64,000 nucleotides of DNA, from the NCBI RefSeq assembly GCF_964204645.1, contig NC_134028.1, forward strand, positions 12,567,001 to 12,631,000, given 5' to 3'. Below, piece by piece: positions 56,820 through 64,000 of this stretch. This DNA comes from Tubulanus polymorphus (Eukaryota > Nemertea > Palaeonemertea > Tubulaniformes > Tubulanidae). The notes beneath the pieces were generated by a model. That model was not told where the DNA came from. It saw only the letters and a list, made by a program, of their open reading frames with translations, and ran no database searches. Both the position numbers and the translations under genes were made by a program. Numbering within the stretch: the first letter of the stretch is position 1; every line of letters begins with the position of its first letter.

Positions 56820-56960
56820 TAAGCGAGAGCCTGGGTTTCATTGGAGGTTTTTCATTTTTATCATACGGACCAATCAGGACAGAAGCTCCCAAGTTCTTCA
56901 AATTTTAGACCAATCAGTGCCGGTAACTGATGAAAAAAAGTTTATCAACTGACATGATTT
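56820..56960. repeat. Repeat family E, fragment
   Basis: GAGAGCCTGGGTTTCATTGG and CCAATCAGGACAGAAGCTCC correspond to 1425-1480 and 1990-2030. The following 6-bp-duplication element begins inside it. Confidence 0.6.
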
Positions 56961-57003
56961 TTAATTCAGAGATGCTAGGGCCAAAGTACCAAAATTCCGG
57001 AAT

Positions 57004-57212
57004 TTAGAACGGGGGTCTTTTTGCGTTTTTGCATCGCCGGAAATGCGTTCTAGAGCGATCTGGGTATCTGAAAATACGACGGCAGGCATTCGTTGTGCTA
57101 CACATCCCTCGCTGCTTATGCCGCGCGCTATCCGGGTGACCAAGAATATCTTTTTTCCCGCCACTACCGTATTTGACCTGGTCTTTACAAACGACGCAGT
57201 ACGCCACACCAC
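57004..57212 (-). pseudogene. hAT transposase N-terminal zinc-finger remnant
   Basis: The minus-strand frame reads MAYCVVCKDQVKYGSGGKKD, then ILGHPDSARHKQRG. The pattern Cys-x2-Cys...His-x5-His with a Gly-rich middle is that of BED-like fingers at the start of some hAT transposases. After about 67 residues it ends; the catalytic domain is absent. It sits inside a TIR element with a 6-bp duplication, which agrees with this origin. The exact family is an inference. Confidence 0.5.
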
Positions 57213-57431
57213 CTAAGTCTAACTTACAAATGTAGTTCGATAAGTAGTCCCCGTTACTTACACTCTAGCCAGTGCCAGTTAAATTTATTTTTCATACCGC
57301 TGTCAATTGCCTTTATATCGGCCGACTCCCGACTGACAATCTTTCCGTGCGGGCTCATTTTGCAGACCGTCCCGCTTGACAGCTGCAGGCTGTTAGAAAG
57401 TTACAAAGCTGCGTGTCTCAGGACATAGCAC

Positions 57432-57490
57432 GCACGTGGTAATAATTAAGATGATATTTATTAGATATCATCTTAATTATTACCACGTGC
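57432..57490. repeat. Perfect 26-bp palindromic arms with 7-nt loop
   Basis: GCACGTGGTAATAATTAAGA TGATAT is followed by TTATTAG and the exact reverse complement ending CACGTGC. Arms are 57432-57457 and 57465-57490. It lies in the middle of the hAT element. Such perfect arms are unstable in genomes, so it is probably recent or a sequencing/assembly fold-back. Confidence 0.95.
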
Positions 57491-58408
57491 ATCTTCACAT
57501 TGTTGGCCGTCAGCGGGACGATGTACAACGACGCGTAAAGATAATTGACTTTTAATTGGAAATGGCGTCACAACAGTGGCGCTCCGCCACCTACGCACGC
57601 ACAAATACCACAACAAGCACACATATATACATTGTAGCAGAACGTCCTCGGAAACAGAGACCAAGATAAAATAACACAGAAGCCACGACGAGTACAAGCA
57701 AACGAACGCTTTTACGGTCCGTGCCATTACTGGTCGCCACGAGGAATTCTCACCCAATTTCCGGAATTGACATCGGCGATCCTAAATTTCCGGAATTCCG
57801 GATATTTCCGGAAAACTAGCATCTCTGTTTATTAGTTTACGATAGGATTGCTTTAAGTAGCTTACATCTTCACTCGGACAAATCGTTGTTACGCACGACC
57901 TACACCCTGGCGCGCATACTCTATAACTGATACATACATGCAGTGAATATGAGAGTATAAGGCTATACTGCCTACGCGACTATACACGACAACAACCGGG
58001 TCAACACAAATTTTATAGAACCAAAATTTTGAGGGTTTTCGTCTTTGAAAGCCCATAACTACTGAACCGGATCTTGGCAATAAAAAGTTCTTCCGACGCA
58101 AATAGCAGTGAATTTTCGCATGTGTTATTTTGGACAGTTGAAGATGCTGCATAAGAAAATTTGCTCAAATAAATCGAATTATTGAAACTTTTTGGTAAAT
58201 TTCTCAAAAAATATGAAACCCACGGCTTTCAACTTTGCACACCATAAAGAAAAACCAATTACGAAATATATTTTTGCATAATCCGTTCAATTCGCCCATT
58301 AGTAGTGCAATAACAGGCTAAATTGCGTTTGAGTGTGCTAAAAATAGATTTGAGTGTAGTGTATTGAGCATACGAATGATTATCAATCGGCCAGACTATT
58401 GACATAAC

Positions 58409-58672
58409 GCAAACCAAAAATGTGTAAAAAGTGCCGATTTTGGCGAACGACAATGGCTGCCAGTCAGCCATCTTGAATCTGACAGGGCCAGTTCTTTTTT
58501 GGACTGAAGATGTGTCAAGGGTAGATACATGTATAGGCCTAAACCAAATTTTAAGATATAACCTTGAAGGGTCTTCGAAACTTCCTAAAATAACTGGATT
58601 CCATCTACGGACGGATGGACGAAAACTGAACGCAATAGCCCGCTGGGACTAAAGAACCTAGTGGGCTAAAAA
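58409..58672 (+). mobile_element. Family A element, 3' fragment
   Basis: AATGTGTAAAAAGTGCCGAT, CAATGGCTGCCAGTCAGCCA, GACTGAAGATGTGTCAAGGG and CTGGGACTAAAGAACCTAGT GGGCTAAAAA. It is 5' truncated. The mutated hairpin (AGAACCTAG) suggests an older copy. Confidence 0.7.
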
Positions 58673-59133
58673 CTGTGCAGTTCTCGATTTGACTGGGAGC
58701 GGATCAGACAAATTATTGTGCAAGGTTCAAAATAAGCACCCGCTTAAGGCTTAGGTACAACCTCGAAACGTTACAAAAAACAAATGTTTATACAATCAAC
58801 AGTCTGTAGGGAATTATCCATTAGAAAAACTTGAAATATAAAGGCTTAGTTCCTATATGTCTACCAGTCATAATAGGCCTACGTACATTTTAATGTATAG
58901 CCATTACCCGACTTAGGTGTAAAATGTGCCCCAGAAAGTTGCTTTGGCAGCAGCCATTTTTGGCAATTAGTTGGCAACAAAAGAGTTAATATCTAACTTT
59001 TTACATAGTGTTTTGAATTTGAGCATACTCACACAACTTAGCCTTGAAAGCTCATTGATGATATTCATACCTCAAGGTTATTCTCCAAAATTTTCAATGA
59101 ATTCTGTTTACATATAGCTGAGAAAATACTTAA

Positions 59134-59934
59134 AGGCCGAGGAGTATGGATGCTAGTTAACCGGGTGGCAAACACTTGAGATCGCCCGTCCCACTAACTA
59201 CAGTATCTTGTTTATAATGTTTAGAGTGAGCGAGGTTGGCTCACAACAGAAAAGCAGGTCACACACAGTTAAATTTGACAAATTCATAAAAGTTTTCATA
59301 TCAAGTTCTAAACTAATTTTAAGTAATCTAGTCATAGTGGGAATGAAAATCTGATGCTAGCGATCTTTTTTTGAAGAGATAGGGCCAAGATTAAAGATTT
59401 TAGAGACATTTCAAATTTTTTGAAAATCATTAATTTTTATCCGATTTCCATGAAATTTGGACACAACATTGATGGTAGATAGCTAAACAAGTGTACGAAA
59501 TTTCAGACTGATCCATTGACCATAGAAAAAGTTTTGATGTTGCCAAATTTTGGTACTATGAATGGGGCTATGTTTTGTTTATGTATACTGATGACTATAG
59601 GTATCAAATTACTGTTCATGTGCTCTGTGAGCTACACTAATTCACTGGATAACTCCTCCCTCTATGTCATTCAAAGATTCAAATTTTGAAGGAAATACCA
59701 ACTAAAAAGCTTAATTTCTCGTAGAGGAGGGCCTAAAACACATTTTTGACTGCAGAAATGAATATATTACACATTAATACCCTATGTCTGACAAAAAGGA
59801 GGGTCCAAATCGGATAACTGACAGAGAAAATAGGAGATTTCCAGTTTCAACCGTTGGAGCTCTCCACTGAACTATTGCTTCATGGGTACTGCCATCTTTG
59901 ACATTGATTGGGCTTTTATACTGCTCCTCGGCCT
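59134..59934. mobile_element. piggyBac-like MITE (TTAA), 801 bp
   Basis: TTAA at 59130-59133 and 59935-59938 flank the inverted ends AGGCCGAGGAG and CTCCTCGGCCT, which extend imperfectly (TATGGATGC, TTATACTG). The interior is non-coding. It lies in intron 2 about 100 bp from exon 2. Confidence 0.65.
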
Positions 59935-60033
59935 TTAAGAAAAAGCGGCATGGTTCTGGTAAGCCTGATACATTCCTAAATCAAATCATCTTTGACATTG
60001 ATCTTAAAATACTAGATAAAAACTTTTACTTAC

Positions 60034-60273
60034 ATTTCAATGGATGATCATCAGTCTCCAAATATGAAACCAGGGGAGCAGTGTATGTCAAACACTGTAG
60101 TGTTGAGTTTAAGAAGCAGGTGTTGCCCATATTTTGAAGACCGGAACCAACTTTTCGAACACAGGACCAAGATTGTGATATCTTATCAGCAGGGAACAGG
60201 TCCACCTTTGGTACTGGTATACCATCATGTGCAACAATCTGATCAACTGAATTTCCTAGATTCATCTTCATGT
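60034..60273 (-). CDS. USP36/USP42-like: USP36/42-like exon 2 (catalytic Cys box, residues 82-162)
   Basis: This exon carries the nucleophile. [20 protein letters not shown] is the USP Cys box; in my numbering the catalytic residue is Cys134, with the oxyanion-side Gln at 128 and Asn at 129. Upstream, VPKVDLFP then [13 protein letters not shown] matches the USP36 lead-in (KVLFP...VGAGL). The donor is AAAT|GTAAGT at 60033, phase 1. I placed the acceptor at CTTTTCAG (60280-60274), which is in phase with exon 1. An alternative in-phase acceptor lies at 60328-60326 (CTCAG) and would add about 17 residues. The reading frame is open above both, so the start is the least certain part. Confidence 0.9.
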
Positions 60274-60411
60274 CTGAAAAGTTCTTGAACATGTTTGAAT
60301 ACAACCAAAACCTATCAGAAAAGCTAATTACTGAGCATGTACTTAAAAAACATAGACTGCTTAAAAAAATCCTTGAAAGTGACATCCATTTTCAGTGCCT
60401 ATGATAAAAAC

Positions 60412-61522
60412 TAGGGGTCCAGGGACACCATGCCAAGTACTCAACAATCTAACAATTTCAATATTCAACACCCCCTGGTTACCAATGACCTTGAAACTGA
60501 CAATAATCATAAAACATGTCAGCAGCTACGATTTTGTAATTGATTGTGATGACAAAATATGCCTCGTTACCAATTTAATATGGAAATACTAAGTTATTCT
60601 ACTATTCAACGCCCCCTGGTGACCATATTCAAAACCCAATGACCTTTAAACTCACCACAATCATAGAACATGTCACGAACTATAACTTTGTAATTGATCA
60701 TGGTAACAAAATATGCCTATGTACCAATATAATAAGGAAATACTAAGTTATTCTACTATTCAGCACCCCCTGGTGACCATATAGAATAACTAATGGCCTT
60801 AAAACTTGCCACAATCATAGATGATGTCATGAGCTACAACTTTGCAATTGATTGTGATTACAAAATATGCATTGATACGAATATAATATAGAAATACTAA
60901 GACATTGTATTCTTCAACGCCCCCTGGTGGCCATATACAAAAACCAATGACCATGAAACTCACCACAATCATAGAACACGTTATGAGCTACAAGTTTCTA
61001 ATCGATTGTGGTAACAAAATACGCTTAGGTATCAATATAATGTGGAAAACTTTTTCCCACCTACGAATGAGTACTGATGATACCAAGATGGCCGCCAATT
61101 GCATCATAATTGGCTGATCAAAAATACCTGTCTCAGGTATAAAACGTCCCTTTTCAAGGAATACCAATCACAAATTGCAATGAGAAATGGCAAACCAGTA
61201 GGGAGCTACAGGACTCAGAATTCGGGCCAAAATTGACATTTTTGGGCACTAAAAAAGGTCATAGGACGGTCATCTTGAGTTCGATCGACCCAATTTTTGT
61301 TATGCTGATGGGCCCTAGGGGGATTTACATACATCCGAAAGATCAAGGTAATTGATCAAAGCGTCTTAAAATTTCCCCAAAAAAGTTCTAAAATGTGTAA
61401 AGTGCTGATTTTGGTGAAAAACAATGGCTGCCAGCCGGCCATCTTGATTCTGACAGGGCCAGGTTTTAGGCTGAAGATGTGTCTAGGGAAGATACATGTG
61501 TAACCCAAATATCAAGACATTT
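60412..61522 (+). mobile_element. Family A tandem-repeat element, copy 6 (3' end lost)
   Basis: Starts AGGGGTCCAGGGACACCATG. Four units start near 60464, 60606, 60760 and 60913. The first is damaged, missing the usual ACTTGGGAAGTGG section. The 3' region is present up to AAATATCAAGACATT and then is replaced by a family J repeat (TTGAATACAAAGTTGCCGGA). It lies in intron 1. Confidence 0.8.
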
Positions 61523-62044
61523 TATTGTATTCATAATCTTGAATACAAAGTTGCCGGATCAATATTTGCAGCGTATTTAACCCCATTTATCGGATCTTTC
61601 TTTAATTAAATGACTGTAAAAATGGTGTGCTTTGGTCAGGTTAGTAAACATAGGCCTACATGACAGATGTCGACTAGCTTGAGAGCTAAAAATGGTCAAT
61701 TCGAATCTAAAAGAAAATAGTTAACTTCTAGGAGGAGATTTATGCCCAAAATGTGCTTAAAGATTGCATCTCAGAGCCTTGAAATTTCAAAATTTTCAGG
61801 GGGAGTGCCCCTCGATCCCCTGTTTTGTGATATGATATAGGTACCTACAGTTCAGCACGACGCAGAAACCGTGGGGTGGTGAAACATAAGATACCGTGCA
61901 TTCGGTGCTCGTTTGGATATGTGAGCCTAAGGCACTCTGGATTGTAGCACTGATGGATTTTAGGTGGCCATGCCCCTGCCAATTGGGCTAAAAAAAATTA
62001 TGATTCTTATGACATTTTAGGCCTAAATCAAAAATAAAACCTAC
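61523..62044. other. Intron 1 remainder; family J repeat and AT-rich DNA
   Basis: 61535-61655 matches 31570-31700 (AACCCCATTTATCGGATCTT; GTGTGCTTTGGT). 61780-61900 holds AGGGGGAGTGCCCCTCGATC, a phrase type common at repeat ends. No gene. Confidence 0.5.
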
Positions 62045-62288
62045 CATTTCCATTACGAAGAATATGCTCATTCTTCAAGTTATGCTGTGACGTGAGTGCA
62101 ACATACTTTTGGCGAATATTTTCCAGTTGAAAAGTTGAAGATTTTTGAGCTTGTTCAAATTCTATATCTTGCATCAATATTTTGAATGAGTTAGCCTCTA
62201 ACTGGCGATCCAATGTGTCTTTGTTACCCAGTGATTCCTTTAAAGACTCCTCAATTGGGTTCACAGTTTCTGTATAGCTGGCAGGCAT
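62045..62288 (-). CDS. USP36/USP42-like: USP36/42-like exon 1 (start codon, residues 1-82)
   Basis: This exon holds the start codon and the N-terminal extension before the protease domain. Translation starts MPASYTETV. Around residues 36-56 it reads SFKILMQDIEFEQAQ, then FQLENIRQKYVAL, matching the conserved USP36 N-terminal pattern (KVLLQKIEF..., QLEALKSKYV). The ATG is preceded in frame by TAA nine bases upstream, so this start is well fixed. The exon ends at AATG|GTAGGT (donor GT at 62044-62043) in phase 1. Upstream, CTCTAACAG just before the start could be an acceptor for a non-coding 5' exon, which I could not confirm. Confidence 0.88.
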
Positions 62289-63185
62289 AGCAAGTTACTG
62301 TTAGAGATGGCGATGTTCATTTGATGAAAGAATTGGGCCTAGAAACAAAGAGAAAAGGCCATGGTACAAGAGCAGAAATATTCAAAACTTTCTAAATGAA
62401 TTGGGGTTAGGCCATTGCAATATTGTTACAACTTATACAGGCCGGAAAGGGGAAATTATGGGGTACCGGCACTCACCAGATGGCTTAACAATACACTCAG
62501 TTAGTGAAAATTAGTTAATTATTAAAAAATTTTTAATTAGGCCATACCAAAACAAGAGGCCCATGGGCCTTGAAGCATTGGTAGATTAATACTGTGGTAT
62601 TAAGTGGTTATAATGTTTTACATCTGCCGGAAAATCTTCTATGACGATGTTGATTGGGAGGACCAGAGACTAAAAGGTCTATTTGTCTAGTACGATTTTA
62701 TTCCTGAAAATGAATTTATTTTCTGCCGAACGATTTAGCCTAGGCTATTTGTACTGTTAAACCTCATTAATGCGATTCTGTTAAAAAGACGAAACTAGTT
62801 TATTCTGATGTTTTCCATCATGTCCCAGCCAAGATATTTATATCAATCAAGATTTGGATACAAAAACCCATGTTTACGCATGAACTGTTAGGCCCCACTG
62901 AATAATGAAAACAATAACAGAACGATTTTCCTGAATGGAATTGCAAGACCCTCTGATCTTAGAGCTCCAAGCTCTGATGCATGTACGCATGCAAAACGTC
63001 GCAGAGAGCGATGCCGGCGTTGGTGTCACTGAGGCCGGCTGATGATTGTTTGTTTGTCTTTTTGTTTGTTTGGCTATAAGTACGTCGTTTGGATCTTGGT
63101 TTCCCAAGACTATTCCTATTAGATTGTTCATTTAACCTCACAACGGTACGGCCTTTGAAGTGTTGCCCGCACACTGTACGCAGCC
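62289..63185. other. 5' flank of the USP gene (minus strand upstream); no gene seen
   Basis: This stretch should contain the 5' UTR or first non-coding intron and possibly the promoter. I saw no confident TATA box or core motif. An in-frame TAA sits nine bases upstream of the ATG. CAAGAGGCCCATGGGCCT (near 62552) is a palindromic phrase like the start of family C-type repeats. Confidence 0.4.
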
Positions 63186-63275
63186 AGCAGGACTCGAACC
63201 CACTTGTAACTCAGCATTGATAGTGGATTCAACAGCATCACGCCTTATCTCACTGAGCTACCGAGGCCGCTCGAT
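63186..63275 (-). repeat. tRNA-derived sequence (pseudogene or SINE head)
   Basis: On the minus strand it reads GCGGCCTCGGTAGCTCAGTG, with an A-box-like GTAGCTCAGTGAG, and a B-box GGTTCGAGTCC about 60 bases later. The ends pair partly (GCGGCC with GGCTGC). The spacing and anticodon arm do not form a standard cloverleaf, so a functional tRNA is unlikely. It may be a tRNA pseudogene or SINE promoter. Confidence 0.45.
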
Positions 63276-63394
63276 TCAATTCCAAAAAACAACAGCAGCG
63301 GCAAATAACCATCGCAATATTGCAATTTATGGACGCTGAGAATTAATCCCAAATAATCCCATGGATACTGATAGTTGGAATAGCAGTGATATCC

Positions 63395-63537
63395 AAACAC
63401 TGTGATATTTATAAACCGGAGGTACATAATTTTATGTTTTCTATTCAGAAGAGGCTGGTCCCCATTCTTTACTACCAATGTCAATGCGGACATATCGCTA
63501 CGCGATTGTTTAACCCGCTCTCATCTACCAGATAATG
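63395..63537. repeat. Interspersed repeat family H, copy 2
   Basis: Same order of phrases as 3433-3580 (ACTGTGATATTTATAAACC, GAGGCTGGTCCCCA, ATGCGGACATATCGCTACGC, CTCTCATCTACCAGATAA). Confidence 0.65.
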
Positions 63538-63546
63538 AACAAGAAC

Positions 63547-64000
63547 TAGGGGTCCAGGGACATCATGCCCACTTGGGAAGTGGTTCCAAATGCTCAACAA
63601 TCTAACAATTTCAATATTCAACGCCCCTGGTGACCATATACAGAATCCAATGACCTTGAAACTCACCACAATCATAGAACATGTCAGCAGCTACGATTTT
63701 GTAATTGATTGTCATAACAAAATATGCCTAGGTACCAATATAATAAGGAAATACTAAGTTATTCTACTATTCAACGCCCCCTGGTGACCATATAGAATAA
63801 CAAATGGCCTTAAAACTTGCCACAATCATAGATGATGTCATGAGCTACAACTTTGCAATTGATTGAGGTTACAAAATATGCATTGATACAAATATAATAT
63901 AGAAATACTAAGATATTGCATTATTCAACGCCCCCTGCTGGCCATATACAAAAACCAATGACCTTGAAACTCACAACAATCATAGAACACGTTATGAGCT
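63547..64000 (+). mobile_element. Family A tandem-repeat element, copy 7 (continues past window)
   Basis: Starts AGGGGTCCAGGGACATCATG then CCCACTTGGGAAGTGG. Units begin near 63617, 63770 and 63924. It is truncated by the window edge in the third unit. It lies upstream of the USP coding start. Confidence 0.8.

Larger units (their letters stand above)
56967..57827 (-). mobile_element. hAT element with zinc-finger transposase remnant, 861 bp
   Basis: The ends CAGAGATGCTAG and CTAGCATCTCTG are perfect 12-bp inverted repeats. The flanks TTAATT (56961-56966) and TTTATT (57828-57833) differ at one of six bases. TTTCCGGAATT phrases line both ends. It carries a transposase-like zinc finger (57004-57212, minus), a perfect palindrome (57432-57490) and the family motif GAACGCTTTTACGGTCCG. 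It is an internally deleted derivative. Confidence 0.8.
1..62288 (-). other. USP36/USP42-like: Gene locus: USP36/USP42-type ubiquitin carboxyl-terminal hydrolase, 12 exons seen, 3' end beyond window
   Basis: The family removes ubiquitin from substrates with a Cys-His-Asn/Asp protease. USP36 acts mainly in the nucleolus and USP42 in the nucleus. The exons give, in order: an N-terminal segment, the Cys box [12 protein letters not shown], the helical [16 protein letters not shown] segment, IFGGFLRS, two CxxC pairs, GGKISRHISF, the His box [17 protein letters not shown], the WYCMND box, the terminal AYMLFY strand, and a long disordered tail. All eleven introns are GT..AG and all junction phases agree, giving 766 codons to the window edge. 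Introns range from 55 nt to about 10.7 kb. Whether it is the pre-duplication ortholog of both vertebrate paralogs cannot be settled here. The tail motif LVPY followed by acidic and serine residues resembles USP42. No polyadenylation site is inside the window. Confidence 0.93.

Noticed and set aside
62289-63185. Promoter of the USP gene
   Set aside because: No TATA, initiator or CpG-rich block could be fixed by eye, and a non-coding first exon further upstream is possible.
63186-63275. Functional tRNA gene on the minus strand
   Set aside because: The A- and B-boxes are present but the anticodon arm and spacing do not form a standard cloverleaf, and the acceptor ends pair imperfectly. It is treated as tRNA-derived.

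Overview
This window is animal (eukaryotic) genomic DNA from an AT-rich, repeat-laden genome. It has spliced coding exons with GT..AG introns, non-LTR retrotransposons and many DNA-transposon derivatives. Nothing in it is prokaryotic. The species cannot be named from sequence alone. The single host gene looks like an invertebrate ortholog of the vertebrate USP36/USP42 pair. The repeat types (154-bp tandem-repeat elements, CR1/L2-like LINEs, many MITEs) fit a marine invertebrate such as an echinoderm, hemichordate or mollusc; that is inference.

One host gene dominates. A ubiquitin-specific protease of the USP36/USP42 type lies on the minus strand. It starts at the ATG at 62288 and runs off the left edge at position 1. 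I assembled 12 exons by hand: 62288-62045, 60273-60034, 52096-51986, 42601-42499, 40501-40449, 38120-38050, 29709-29549, 20560-20467, 19103-18978, 11880-11761, 1030-937 and 881-1. Every junction keeps the reading frame. Together they give 2298 nt, or 766 codons, still open at the window edge. The predicted catalytic triad is Cys134, His382 and Asn398 (with Asp399), and a structural zinc site is formed by C253/C256/C300/C303. After the catalytic domain comes a low-complexity tail with the LVPY motif also found in USP42. The mature transcript is about 3.6% of the 62 kb span.

The introns are packed with mobile DNA. (1) A tandem-repeat element family (family A, at least seven substantial copies plus 3' fragments) has 153-163-bp internal units, subterminal inverted repeats and a 3' hairpin before an A-run, which resembles 'pearl'/DINE/Helentron-associated elements. 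(2) A shorter family (C) has a similar terminal plan. (3) There are three CR1/L2-type LINEs, at 22.6-25.4, 25.4-27.2 and 44.8-48.7 kb, all on the plus strand and all disrupted. (4) Many terminal-inverted-repeat elements have readable target-site duplications: PIF/Harbinger-like (3-bp TTA/TAA/TGA), hAT-like (6-bp), a 2.86-kb element with an 8-bp duplication, piggyBac-like (TTAA) and mariner-like (TA). (5) Two copies of a 1.1-kb element stand in inverted orientation around exons 8 and 9. Several insertions are nested, so their relative ages can be read; 43.2-49.7 kb is up to four levels deep.

No second host gene, rRNA, CRISPR array or convincing functional tRNA was seen. The points most worth checking are the family A/C/F elements with a shared terminal architecture, the 2.86-kb element carrying exon-like peptide fragments, and the inverted pair bracketing the exon for the catalytic His box.
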